Shown here: positions 23,562 to 31,774 of the stretch, in pieces
How the letters are laid out: the number at the start of each line of letters is the position of its first letter
How positions within the stretch are numbered: position 1 is the first letter of the stretch
Source of the DNA: Jeotgalibacillus sp. ET6
Lineage (GTDB): Bacteria > Bacillota > Bacilli > Bacillales > Jeotgalibacillaceae
Length of the DNA: 64,000 nucleotides
Direction: 5' to 3'
NCBI RefSeq assembly: GCF_029667115.1
Contig: NZ_JARUIU010000003.1
Span: forward strand, 310,001-374,000
The notes under the pieces: model-generated
The model's input: only the letters and a program-made list of their open reading frames with translations
Databases searched by the model: none
Told to the model about the DNA's origin: nothing
Translations under genes and position numbers: made by a program

Positions 23562-24893
23562 TTACGCTTGTTCTTCTTTACGGCGAAGGAAGAAGAATGC
23601 TGCTGCAAGTACTGATGCTGCTGCACTAACGCCTACCCATACCATGTTAGAAGATCCCTGCTGGCTTCCGCCCATACCGGCATTTGGCATTTCTTCCGGC
23701 ATTTCAGTGTTTGTAAACATATCAGGGTTTTGTGCTACGATCGCATTTCCAAGTGATTCACCTACACCATACATGTAAGCATAACCTTCACGGAATGTGT
23801 TAACAGATGCTTCATAGTCTCCTGCAATGTGCTCATCAAGAGAAGCAAGTTTCAACTCTTCATGTCCCCATACAGCTGCTTGAGCGTCTGCAGTTGGAAG
23901 GTTTTCTTCAGTTGCTGAACCAAGGAATGCACCAAAATCAGTAGAGAATGTTTCAAATTGAGCTTTTGCTGCTGTAATTGCTTCTTCATCTTCAGCAATA
24001 TAAGCAGATACTAATGCGCCCTCTGCTTCGATATGGTTTGCAGTCCAAACATCTTCAAATGCTGCTGCTCCTTCTTCACCATAAACAGAAGCCATTACTG
24101 CTTTAAAGTCCTGTGTATGCATATCTTCAGCCCATGTAACAAAGTCATAGTTAGGCGCGCCATCTACTCCGCTCTTAAGTCCCATTACAGCAAGTGCATG
24201 GTGCTCTGCTGCTAGATTGTTAAGTGTTGAGCGAAGCTCAGAAGTAGCTGAATCTACTTTGTAATCACCAAATTTATCAGGGAACTGTGTAGTAATTGCT
24301 CCAGATAAAGCTGCTGAAATATCATACATACGGTCATAACCTTCACGGAATGTTCCATAAGCTGCTTCGTAATCTTCCGCTACATAGCTGTCAAAGAAAG
24401 ATAGAACATCCATCTCATGTGTGCGAAGGACTTCTTCAGCTGCTTCCTGTGGAAGATTTCCTTCTGTTGCTGTGTCGAGGAATGTTGAGAATTCAACGAC
24501 AAATTCTTCTACTTCATCTTCAGCAGCTGCGCGGGCTTCTTCGTCCCCGGATTGTGCTGCGGCTACGATGTCTGCAGTGTAATCATTGTGGCCTCTGAAA
24601 ATTCGTTCAAATTCTGCTGCACCTTCATCTCCATAGATTGAAGCGATTGCTGGTGTCATGTCAGCCGCATTTTGATCGAGTGCCTGATTGTAAGCTTCTG
24701 CATCAGGAGCATCCATGTAGTCTTTTACCATTGCGTTCGTTGCTAAAACAAAGTGCTCGGAAAGCAAGTAATCCAAATCTGCCCGTAAATCTGCTGCCGG
24801 GTCATTTACCGTTGGCCCCTCCTGTGCTTGTCCTACTGCCGGTACCAATAATGATAAACCTAAAACGGATGCTGCGATTTTTTTCATCTTCAT
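23562..24893 (-). CDS. Secreted, membrane-anchored protein with two ~190-aa tandem domains
   Basis: I do not recognise the family. The 443-aa protein has a signal peptide (KKIAASVLGLSLLVPAVGQA, cut likely after GQA), then two homologous acidic helical domains (about residues 33-215 and 216-395). Matching pairs are SEHFVLATNAM / AEHHALAVMGL, ASIYGDEGAAEFERIF / ASVYGEEGAAAFEDVW and YGTFREGYDRMYDIS / VNTFREGYAYMYGVG. Conserved His, Asp and Met could bind metal (inference). It ends with MPNAGMGG, a TM helix and RRKEEQA, like a degenerate sortase signal (MPNAG in place of LPXTG). It lies next to FixH/PepSY/SCO1 genes on the same strand, hinting at a copper, heme or respiratory link. Confidence 0.85.
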   Translation of the reverse strand: MKMKKIAASVLGLSLLVPAVGQAQEGPTVNDPAADLRADLDYLLSEHFVLATNAMVKDYMDAPDAEAYNQALDQNAADMTPAIASIYGDEGAAEFERIFRGHNDYTADIVAAAQSGDEEARAAAEDEVEEFVVEFSTFLDTATEGNLPQEAAEEVLRTHEMDVLSFFDSYVAEDYEAAYGTFREGYDRMYDISAALSGAITTQFPDKFGDYKVDSATSELRSTLNNLAAEHHALAVMGLKSGVDGAPNYDFVTWAEDMHTQDFKAVMASVYGEEGAAAFEDVWTANHIEAEGALVSAYIAEDEEAITAAKAQFETFSTDFGAFLGSATEENLPTADAQAAVWGHEELKLASLDEHIAGDYEASVNTFREGYAYMYGVGESLGNAIVAQNPDMFTNTEMPEEMPNAGMGGSQQGSSNMVWVGVSAAASVLAAAFFFLRRKEEQA

Positions 24894-25245
24894 CTTACGT
24901 CACTCTCCTTTTCTAGTATGTTCTGTTTTTCAATACACTAAGTAAACGGAGAGGATTTTAATTTAGATCACTTTTTTTAAAAAAGTTTTATATTTTTTCT
25001 CAGCTTTAGTCGAAAGAGGGAGAATTTCATTAAAACTTAAAATATACTTTCACCTTTTTCCAACGCCATTTGTGATAATGGACGTTGTTGGATATCTAGG
25101 CATTACATGATCACTCGTCATAATGGTTAATGTTTATAAAATAAGGTGGCAATAGTAATGGAAGATAGCTGGAATAATACAGTTAAAGAGGTTGAGACAA
25201 AACTCATAAATGTTTAAAAAACGTGGTAGTATTTATATATAGTAA
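24894..25245. other. Intergenic region without a gene
   Basis: This AT-rich stretch holds the leader of the secreted repeat-protein gene (ribosome site AAGGAG) and one hairpin (CAACGCCAT / ATGG-A-CGTTG, 25061-25087) with no T-run. A 19-codon frame after AAGGTGG near 25158 is too short to support. Nothing else is apparent before the dispersed repeat begins. Confidence 0.6.
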
Positions 25246-25412
25246 GAGGTGAACGGAGCGGAAGGTGGCGACTCCTGCAGGATATGACGGCAAGCTTAGA
25301 GTTTACAGGGCAACGCCCTGGAAAGGCTCAGCGCCGTCCCTGCGGAAAGCGTCCGCCTGAAGCGCAGCGAACCGGTCAAATAGGCTTGAACACTCTTTGG
25401 TGTCCAAGCCTG
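25246..25412 (+). repeat. Dispersed intergenic repeat, copy A
   Basis: It begins GAGGTGAACGGAGCGGAAGG, contains CTCCTGCAGGATATGACGGC, a partly decayed central palindrome around GGGCAACGCCC, GCGCCGTCCCTGCGGAAAGC, and ends GAAGCGCAGCGAACCGGTCA plus a hairpin (AGGCTTG..CAAGCCT, 25382-25411). Copies B, C, D and E share these blocks in either orientation. It lies just past the FixH-like gene's stop. Confidence 0.9.
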
Positions 25413-25445
25413 CTTACTTCTCCATCCAACAGACAGATTAGCACT

Positions 25446-25943
25446 TTAGTGATCGTGGCCGCTGTGATCTCCGTCCTCCGATTCCATATGGCTGCTTTTT
25501 TGACTTTCAGCGTTTTCTTCTGCAGTCTGCATTTGTTCTTCTGTTACCTCACCGACCGTAAATTGTTTTTTCGGCATCACGTGCATATCTCTTGCTGTGA
25601 TGTGGGTTTGTAGAGAATAAATGCTGTCTTCTTCGAAGGTGTAGTCAATTTCATAGACCCCTTCTCCGATATGTTCAGCTTCGTGCTGCTCACTTTCTTC
25701 GCCTTTCACATCATTCCAGATTTCAAACATGACTTCATTTGCATCCTCGACTGCTTCCCCGCCCTGGGAAATTTCCACCTGCAGCTTGGACGCTTCCTGC
25801 ACCTGAATATCTTCGGGAATTACTATCTCCGCTTCAACTACCTGCGGCGCTTCTGATTCCTGGGATTGCGGTTCACTTTCTTCTCCGCATGCAGTTAAGA
25901 TCAACCCTGCACACGCAATGGTTCCGATCATCCATTTTTTCAT
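25446..25943 (-). CDS. FixH/YtkA-like lipoprotein with His-rich tail
   Basis: A 165-aa lipoprotein: signal ending in lipobox LTAC (Cys19), a Glu-rich linker, then a YtkA/FixH-type beta-sandwich (VEAEIVIPEDIQVQEASKL, VMFEIWNDVKGEESEQHEAEHIGEGVYEIDYTF, THITARDMHVMPKKQFTVG in pieces). The last residues, DGDHSGHDH, and the Met/His cluster MHVMP could bind copper. FixH-family proteins are linked to cbb3 and other oxidase or copper functions. ATG 25943 is preferred over GTG 25952 because of AGGAAG spacing. It follows the PepSY gene by 17 bases and is the last gene of that operon. Confidence 0.82.
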   Translation of the reverse strand: MKKWMIGTIACAGLILTACGEESEPQSQESEAPQVVEAEIVIPEDIQVQEASKLQVEISQGGEAVEDANEVMFEIWNDVKGEESEQHEAEHIGEGVYEIDYTFEEDSIYSLQTHITARDMHVMPKKQFTVGEVTEEQMQTAEENAESQKSSHMESEDGDHSGHDH

Positions 25944-25960
25944 CTTACACACTTCCTATT

Positions 25961-27358
25961 CTAAGCTGCTTTACCGTGAAACCACTTATGAACAGCCGGT
26001 ATTTTTTTAACAACTAAATAATCAACTAGTACTACAGCTAAAATTGAGACGCCTACAAGAGGCATTAAAATTCCTCCTGCGATCATGAGAATGAAGACCG
26101 TGCGCGATGCTTTTTTACTTATCGGCTTTTTAGGCGCACCCAATCCATCAGGCTTTCTTTTTCTCCACATGACAAAGGAGCTGATGACAATACCGATAAT
26201 GGCCAAACATGTAAGTAAGCCAAGTGCCTGATTCAGCCAGCCGAAGAGTCTGCCTTCATGCAGCGCAATCCCCGCTGTGATTCCCTGAGCCATTATTCCG
26301 TAGTCAGCAAAACGCACATCGGACAAAACACCGCCGCTGTATTGGTCCAAATGAATAGTGGCATTATCCCAAGGCACCGAATGAGAAGTGGCGATGGTGT
26401 AAACTCCCTCTTCTCCCATAGGCATAGAGATTGTATAGGGCTTGGCCACATTTTCCATAGATGCAATCATGGATACATCATCAAGGGAAATCGTCTGGTA
26501 TTCTCCTACGGCTGACACCGGGACCGCATCGTTTTGAGAGGCCCACGGAACATCTTCTGCTACCTCTTCTGCACGGAGGGTGGAAGCCGGCTTTTCTCCA
26601 AAAGAATGAGCAAATGCAGGATACCCGCTGTTTGTTGAAGTAGCAAGCTTGTTTATTTGCTCTCCCATAATACCAGACCATGGGAGCCCTGTGGCAATCA
26701 GGATGACAATCATAATGGAAAACCAAAATGCCGGGACTGCATGAAGATCGCGCCAAAAGGTTCTTCCTCTTGCATTAAAACGCGGCAGGACAATTCCCCA
26801 TATTGATTTTAACTTTCTTGGCCACCAAAGATAAAGACCTGTTAACAGGAGAATAATGGTCCAGCACGCAGCAAGCTCAACTAACCGGTTGGCAAAGGTT
26901 CCTCCTACGATTAATTCACTATGAAGTTTTTTAAAAATCTCCGTGAATTTTTCGCTCGCAATCAGTTCGCCCTGTACATCACCATTATACGGGTTAACAT
27001 ATACTGATTTTGCGACACCGTTATCCACTACCCCTACTTCAACCGTTCGATCTGCTTCTTCATACACCTTATAGGCTGAAATAGCAGCGTCAGGGTACCT
27101 TTCCTGCACAGCTGCTGTTATGCTTGCCGGGGCCAGCACCTGAGAACCCATTTCGTTTACAGTAAATTGTTCCTGATACAGCATGCCCTCAATCTGGGGT
27201 TTAAAAAGATATACGCCCCCGCTGAAAGCAAGGATTAGTAAAAAAGGAGCCGCAAAAAGACCTGCATAAAAATGCCAGCGCCAAACTGCCTGATACCAGG
27301 AAGCTTTGCTTTTTTTAGGTGAGGGTGAAGTGGTGTATTCCTGTGTTAACTCTTTCAT
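25961..27358 (-). CDS. PepSY-associated TM domain protein
   Basis: A 465-aa membrane protein. It has the PepSY_TM architecture: TM1 after WYQAVWRWHFYAGLFAAPFLL, an extracytoplasmic PepSY segment (YPDAAISAYKVYEEADRTVEV...YVNPYNGDVQGEL), TM2-TM3 region with LYLWWPRKLKS and RDLHAVPAFWFSIMIVILIATGLPWSG, a second PepSY-like segment (TIHLDQYSGGVLSDVRFADYG), and a final TM block with ALHEGRLFGWLNQALGL. The conserved His residues in TM helices suggest heme or metal handling, as in iron reductases of this family (inference). ATG 27358 follows GGAG. First gene of an operon with the FixH-like lipoprotein. Confidence 0.88.
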   Translation of the reverse strand: MKELTQEYTTSPSPKKSKASWYQAVWRWHFYAGLFAAPFLLILAFSGGVYLFKPQIEGMLYQEQFTVNEMGSQVLAPASITAAVQERYPDAAISAYKVYEEADRTVEVGVVDNGVAKSVYVNPYNGDVQGELIASEKFTEIFKKLHSELIVGGTFANRLVELAACWTIILLLTGLYLWWPRKLKSIWGIVLPRFNARGRTFWRDLHAVPAFWFSIMIVILIATGLPWSGIMGEQINKLATSTNSGYPAFAHSFGEKPASTLRAEEVAEDVPWASQNDAVPVSAVGEYQTISLDDVSMIASMENVAKPYTISMPMGEEGVYTIATSHSVPWDNATIHLDQYSGGVLSDVRFADYGIMAQGITAGIALHEGRLFGWLNQALGLLTCLAIIGIVISSFVMWRKRKPDGLGAPKKPISKKASRTVFILMIAGGILMPLVGVSILAVVLVDYLVVKKIPAVHKWFHGKAA

Positions 27359-27538
27359 GTTTTTTCTCCATTCTAATGTTCTTCTATCATCGTTCACTTT
27401 CTTGTATGGGATTATTCAATTTTGCAAGTACCCCTTTGTTCTTTTCTACCATACAAAAAGAATGTGAAATAACTATGAAGAAAACACACAAAAATGATTT
27501 TTCCACTTATTTGTGGCATGTATATGAACAAACAAAGG

Positions 27539-27580
27539 AAGAATACCTTCACATATGCATCCTTTTGTGAAAGTATTCTT
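27539..27580 (-). terminator. Hairpin after the SCO1 gene
   Basis: AAGAATAC-C-TTCACA and TGTGAA-A-GTATTCTT arms (14 of 15 paired) form a long stem four bases past the SCO1 stop. The minus-strand tail (CCTTTGTTTG) is a weak U-tract. Confidence 0.6.
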
Positions 27581-27583
27581 AAA

Positions 27584-28141
27584 TTATTGATGCCTTTTAA
27601 CTTCCTTCACAATTTTTTCCGTTACATTCGAATCTGTAAAGCTGAGTTCTTCCACGATGACACCTTCAGGATCAACCACATAAAAATTCACACCATGAAG
27701 GACCTGATCTGTTTCATCCGGCTTGCTTACCAGCGTTTGGAATTCATCGAGCGCAAACTTCTCGATCTGTTCCTGTGTGTAGCCTGTAAGCAGATTCCAG
27801 TTGGCATCCTCCTCTGTGAAAGCAGACAAATATCCTTTGAGGCGCTCTGGTGAATCCACTTCCGGATCCACGCTGAAAGAAACGAATTCTGCTTCGAGCC
27901 CCTCTTCTTTTAGCGTCTCCTGCAGATCACTCAGCGTGGAGGTCATAGGAGGGCAGACGGTCTCACAATTTGTAAAGATAAAATCTGCAATCCATACCTT
28001 TCCTTCCAATTCATCAAATCCAAAGGATTCTCCGTGCTGATTCACAAAAGTGAATGGACTGACAGTCGGACCCTTTTCCTGAAAAGGAGAACAGCCGCTA
28101 AGCAGCACGATTAAGACCATCCCAGCCAGTCTTTTTTTCAT
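27584..28141 (-). CDS. SCO1/SenC-family copper chaperone-like lipoprotein
   Basis: A 185-aa thioredoxin-fold lipoprotein with lipobox LLSGC (Cys17). The copper site is complete: Cys59 and Cys63 in TNCETVCPPM and His149 in VLHGVNFYVVDP. In Bacillus the homologue YpmQ delivers copper to the CuA centre of cytochrome c oxidase; others act in redox signalling. Its start overlaps the histidine kinase stop (ATGA), so it is the third gene of a response regulator-kinase-SCO operon, an arrangement suggesting that the two-component system senses copper or the redox state of the envelope. Confidence 0.93.
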   Translation of the reverse strand: MKKRLAGMVLIVLLSGCSPFQEKGPTVSPFTFVNQHGESFGFDELEGKVWIADFIFTNCETVCPPMTSTLSDLQETLKEEGLEAEFVSFSVDPEVDSPERLKGYLSAFTEEDANWNLLTGYTQEQIEKFALDEFQTLVSKPDETDQVLHGVNFYVVDPEGVIVEELSFTDSNVTEKIVKEVKRHQ

Positions 28142-29553
28142 TCCTGTTGTGCCTCCTTTTGAGCAGGCAGCCTGACTGCCACGTTGATTAGCCCGTTATC
28201 TTTACTCTTAACAGTAAATTCGCCACTCTGGATACGTACGATTTCTTTTACAATCGACAAACCCAACCCTGTTCCACCTGTGCCCCGATTTCGTGCGCGG
28301 TCCGTCCGGTAAAAGCGTTCTCCCATTCGATCCTGCTCCTCTTTTGAGAGTGTATCTCCCCTATTAGCCACTTCAAACACGAAGTCATTTTCCTCCTGGT
28401 GCAAATTCAGAAAAATAATAGATTTGGGATGAGAATATTTCACCGCATTATCCAGCAGGTTATAGAAAATCTGCTGGATTCGTTTGGCATCGTTTAAAAT
28501 AATCAGCTCTTCGTCCACATCAAACGTCATCTCAATCTCTTTTTTTGCGGCAAGGATCTTAAACAGGTCGGCCGTTTCATACAGTAGTCCGCCAAGAGCA
28601 ATGGGTTCATGGTCAAAGTGAAATAAATCATCCTGCAAATGATTTAAATCCACTAAATCAGAAAGAAGCTTTTTAAGCCTCCCCACCTCCTGTTCAATCG
28701 TTTCAAGATACTGCTTTTCTTCTTCCGCAGAAGCGTACAGTTCATTTTTCAGCACTTCCGTGTAGCCATTAATATACGTTAAAGGCGTTCGAAGCTCGTG
28801 GACCACATTGGACAGAAATTCTTTTTTCCGTTCCTCCTGATGCTCAAGTGCTTCACTCATTTCATTGAAGGCGGTAGCCATCTGCCCGATCTCGTCCATC
28901 TGCCTGATCTCAATACGGTTTTCGTAGTTCCCCTTTGATACTTCTTTTGACAAGTCCTGTATGGAAACCAGCGGCTGAAAAAGAGATTTTTGAATGCGTC
29001 TTATTAAATATGCCACTCCAAGAAAAAACAGAATCCCGATTCCAAAAAGCAGCGGTATACTGCTTCCAAACACCTGGGAAAGACCGGCGAGCGGGACATA
29101 AATATAAATGAATCCAATGACTTCCTCCCCGTCATTTATCGGGTAAATTGCACCGATTACTTCTCTTCCGAACGTTTCAACATAGCCTTCTTTCATCATG
29201 GAATCACCTTGAAGAAGCAATTCACGGTCCTCTTCTGTCACCAGATTCTCGTTTCCAATTGTGTACGGAAAGGATTCATTCAGCTCATCTATTTCATCCA
29301 CAACGATCACTTCATATTCCGAAACGACGTTATACCAGTGAATTTTTTCGATAATTTCTTCGCTCAGCTCGCCGTAATGGTAATGGGCTGCTGTCCGCTG
29401 TCCCTGATATTCCACGGATTCACGAATCGTGTTTAAATACAGGTCCTTATATAAAAAGTACAAAAAGACAAAGGAAAAAACCAATGACAGCGCCACACTG
29501 CCAACAAGCAGCAGCACAATTTTCCGGCTAAAATTTAATTTGCTTTTTTTCAA
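28138..29553 (-). CDS. Sensor histidine kinase
   Basis: The 471-aa kinase has TM1 (about 11-33), an extracytoplasmic domain of ~125 residues, TM2 (about 163-184), HAMP (FQPLVSIQDLSKEVSKGNYENRI), HisKA with phospho-acceptor His in NVVHELRTPLTYING near residue 253, and HATPase_c with N-box NLLDNAVKYS, and TGLGLSIVKEIV. It starts with TTG at 29553 preceded by GAGGTG; no in-frame ATG nearby fits better. The gene sits four bases after the response regulator and overlaps the SCO1 gene. The signal is not known. Confidence 0.92.
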   Translation of the reverse strand: MKKSKLNFSRKIVLLLVGSVALSLVFSFVFLYFLYKDLYLNTIRESVEYQGQRTAAHYHYGELSEEIIEKIHWYNVVSEYEVIVVDEIDELNESFPYTIGNENLVTEEDRELLLQGDSMMKEGYVETFGREVIGAIYPINDGEEVIGFIYIYVPLAGLSQVFGSSIPLLFGIGILFFLGVAYLIRRIQKSLFQPLVSIQDLSKEVSKGNYENRIEIRQMDEIGQMATAFNEMSEALEHQEERKKEFLSNVVHELRTPLTYINGYTEVLKNELYASAEEEKQYLETIEQEVGRLKKLLSDLVDLNHLQDDLFHFDHEPIALGGLLYETADLFKILAAKKEIEMTFDVDEELIILNDAKRIQQIFYNLLDNAVKYSHPKSIIFLNLHQEENDFVFEVANRGDTLSKEEQDRMGERFYRTDRARNRGTGGTGLGLSIVKEIVRIQSGEFTVKSKDNGLINVAVRLPAQKEAQQE

Positions 29554-29556
29554 CCA

Positions 29557-30231
29557 TCACACCTCAAGTTTGTAGCCTAATCCCCATACCGTTTTAATCC
29601 GTTCTCCATGCTGCTTCATTTTCATCCGAAGCGTTTTAATATGGGTGTCGACTGTGCGTTCCGTTCCACTGTATTCAAGTCCCCATACCGTTTCCATTAG
29701 ATACTCCCTCGACACGAGACTGTTTTTATTCGTGACCAGCAACGATAGCATCTTATATTCTTTAATCGTCAGACGGATTTCTTCTCCTTCTATAAATACA
29801 CGGTGACTCGTTAAATCCAGGGAGACAGGGCCGGCTTTTGCAACTTCTCCTTTTTTAAAATGAGGATCCGTTCTTCGCAGCACAGTCTCAATCCTGGCCA
29901 GCAGTTCCTCTGAATGAAAAGGCTTTACCACATAATCGTCTGCTCCAAGCCGCAGCCCTTTAACTTTATCCACGTCTTCTCCTTTAGCGGATAAGAATAT
30001 AATCGGAGTTTGAGACGTCTTTCTTATTTCTTCAGTTAATGCATATCCGTCCATGAACGGCATCATGATGTCAGCCAAAATCAAATCCGGCTGTTCGGCG
30101 CGTATGATGGTTAAGGCATCCAGTCCATTTGCTGCTTCATATACGTGATAGCCTTCTGGAACCAGAAACGATTTGATCAGATTTCTCATTGTTTCTTCAT
30201 CATCCACCACTGCTATTTTCCGCACACTCAT
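29557..30231 (-). CDS. OmpR/PhoB-family response regulator
   Basis: The 224-aa regulator has a receiver domain with acidic pocket DDEE near the start, phosphorylation site Asp54 in LILADIMMPFMDGY, Thr/Ser switch IIFLSAKG and Lys in VVKPFHSEE. The C-terminal winged helix (residues ~130-224) shows VSREYLMETVWGLEYSGTERTVDTHIKTLRMKM and GLGYKLEV (in separate pieces). It is the first gene of the operon with the kinase and SCO1 lipoprotein. The upstream region to 30450 shows no other gene. Confidence 0.94.
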   Translation of the reverse strand: MSVRKIAVVDDEETMRNLIKSFLVPEGYHVYEAANGLDALTIIRAEQPDLILADIMMPFMDGYALTEEIRKTSQTPIIFLSAKGEDVDKVKGLRLGADDYVVKPFHSEELLARIETVLRRTDPHFKKGEVAKAGPVSLDLTSHRVFIEGEEIRLTIKEYKMLSLLVTNKNSLVSREYLMETVWGLEYSGTERTVDTHIKTLRMKMKQHGERIKTVWGLGYKLEV

Positions 30232-30452
30232 GTGAATTCCCCGTTTCGCATTGATACGGCTATTTTACCAATTTCCTGTGAAGTTAATGTGAAAGTTTCC
30301 GCACTTTTTAGAAGGTTCTTTTAAAACGACCGGTTCACTTTCGTTTCAGAAAGAAAATCTTATCCATTTTAAAAACATGAAAAAACTATGGTTTTCAGTG
30401 TATAGTGTTCCAGACTTTAGAGACTTGATCCTCATTTGACTGCAGGCTTGCA
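30232..30452. other. Leader of the two-component operon; no gene
   Basis: The 220 bases upstream of the response regulator contain AT-rich sequence and its promoter region, but I could not fix a single convincing promoter. From 30453 the dispersed repeat copy B fills the rest of the gap up to the PPK2 stop. Confidence 0.5.
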
Positions 30453-30620
30453 CAAAAAAAGCCTGAGACAAAAGTGTCTTAAGCTCTACGACCGGTTCAC
30501 TTCGCTTCAGGTGGACGCTTTCCGCAGGGACGGCGCTGAGCCTTTCCAGGGCGTTGCCCTGGAAAGGCTCAGCTTGCCGTCATATCCTGCAGGAGTCTCC
30601 ACCTTCCACTCCGCTCACCT
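30453..30620 (-). repeat. Dispersed intergenic repeat, copy B (best preserved)
   Basis: Inverse orientation to copy A. From the left: terminator-like hairpin (AGCCTGAGACA / TGTCTTAAGCT with seven A before it), CGACCGGTTCACTTCGCTTC, GGACGCTTTCCGCAGGGACG, then a perfect palindrome with 18-bp arms GCTGAGCCTTTCCAGGGC and a GTT centre (30535-30573), then GCCGTCATATCCTGCAGGAG and TCCGCTCACC. GACGGC and GCCGTC extend the stem outward. The hairpin at the left end has a T-run on the minus strand and probably terminates the PPK2 transcript. Confidence 0.93.
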
Positions 30621-30675
30621 ATTACTATTAATAAATATATATTCATTATTTCTTTCTTGGTTTTACTAAATGAAT

Positions 30676-31536
30676 TTACTCATCTTCCAGCTGCTTAATG
30701 TATTTATCCAGTTTGTCCTGGTTTTCCTGTGAAATTTCCGGAAACTGAGGATCTATTTTTTCCAGGCATTGAATCATTGCTTCTGTGATAATGTAACGCG
30801 AATACCACTCATCATCTGCGGGCAGGATATACCACGGTGCAGCTTCTGTGGAGGTATGGTTCAGCATGTCTTCAAAAATTTCCTGGTAGCTGTCCCAGTG
30901 CTGTCGTTCTTCCACATCACGGAACGAAAACTCCCAATTTTTCTCGGGATCTTTCATACGTTCCAGCAGACGGTTTTTTTGTTCTTCTTTTGACATATTA
31001 AAAAAGAATTTGATGACTTTAAAGCCGTTTTCAACCATATATTGCTCAAAATCATTTATTTGCCGAAAACGCAGTGACCATACTTTTTCTTTATCGGTAT
31101 CATCAGGAATGACTTCATCACCAAGCAAATCATGTACCCTTGGTGCAATGACTTCCTCATAATGAGACCGATTCAGGATGCCGACCTGTCCTCTTGCAGG
31201 AAGTCCTTCACGAATGCGCCAAAGATAGTCATGGCTCTTTTCGGTGTCTGATGGTTTTTGAAAGGATGTTGTTTTTAACCCCTGTGCATTTAAATTGGAG
31301 AAAATATAACTGATCGCCTCGTCTTTCCCCGCCGCATCCATTGCCTGCAGAACAACCACGATGCCTTTTTTCTCTTCAGCGTGCAACCGCCAGTGCAGGT
31401 CCTTTAATTTTTTCACACGATCAGGGATCTGTTTTTCACGAAGCTCTTTGTCATCAATGCTGTGATGTTCTGATGTGGCGAATTCTTTCAATTTAACTTG
31501 TTGATCGCCATCCACTTTATATTTGCTGATGTCCAT
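30676..31536 (-). CDS. Polyphosphate kinase 2 (PPK2) family protein
   Basis: A 286-aa P-loop kinase that transfers phosphate between polyphosphate and nucleotides. Landmarks: Walker A variant VLQAMDAAGKDEAISYIFS, FQKPSDTEKSHDYLWRI, GILNRSHYEEVIAPRVH (lid), FEQYMVENGFKVIKFFFNMSKEEQ, and PWYILPADDEWYSRYI. Single-domain members of this length phosphorylate AMP or ADP. ATG 31536 follows GGGAGG; the ATG at 31557 has no ribosome site. A sigma-B-like promoter about 80 bases upstream suggests induction by stress. A long hairpin separates it from the transporter operon transcribed towards it. Confidence 0.92.
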   Translation of the reverse strand: MDISKYKVDGDQQVKLKEFATSEHHSIDDKELREKQIPDRVKKLKDLHWRLHAEEKKGIVVVLQAMDAAGKDEAISYIFSNLNAQGLKTTSFQKPSDTEKSHDYLWRIREGLPARGQVGILNRSHYEEVIAPRVHDLLGDEVIPDDTDKEKVWSLRFRQINDFEQYMVENGFKVIKFFFNMSKEEQKNRLLERMKDPEKNWEFSFRDVEERQHWDSYQEIFEDMLNHTSTEAAPWYILPADDEWYSRYIITEAMIQCLEKIDPQFPEISQENQDKLDKYIKQLEDE

Positions 31537-31615
31537 TGGTTCCTCCCAGCCTTCCATTTAAATCGGAGAAAATTGCGTCCGTTTTGGAAAGTACATTTTT
31601 ATACCGTCTTCACAA

Positions 31616-31641
31616 GTACCCTAATTTGCGAAAACACAAAC
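31616..31641 (-). promoter_or_regulatory. Sigma-B-like promoter of the PPK2 gene
   Basis: Minus strand: GTTTGT (31641-31636), 14-nt spacer, GGGTAC (31621-31616). The Bacillus sigma-B consensus is GTTTAA-N12-15-GGGTAT; three of twelve positions differ. It points at the PPK2 start 80 bases away. Confidence 0.6.
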
Positions 31642-31718
31642 TGCTGGCTTTACAAAACTTAATACTGCTTTGATGCTGAGAAATCTTCACGTACCTTACA
31701 GCCTGCATTGCATAAGAA

Positions 31719-31761
31719 ATAGAGTATCTGCACGAAAGTTACACTCGTGCAAATACTCTAT
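31719..31761 (-). terminator. Terminator of the amino-acid ABC operon
   Basis: Arms ATAGAGTAT-C-TGCACGA and TCGTGCA-A-ATACTCTAT pair over 16 of 17 positions around a 9-nt loop, 14 bases past the ATPase stop; the minus-strand tail TTCTTATG is modest. Confidence 0.85.
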
Positions 31762-31774
31762 ATGATCTTCCCTT

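Noticed and set aside
25284-25613. 109-codon plus-strand frame
   Set aside because: It is made of the dispersed repeat copy A and the antisense of the FixH-like gene.
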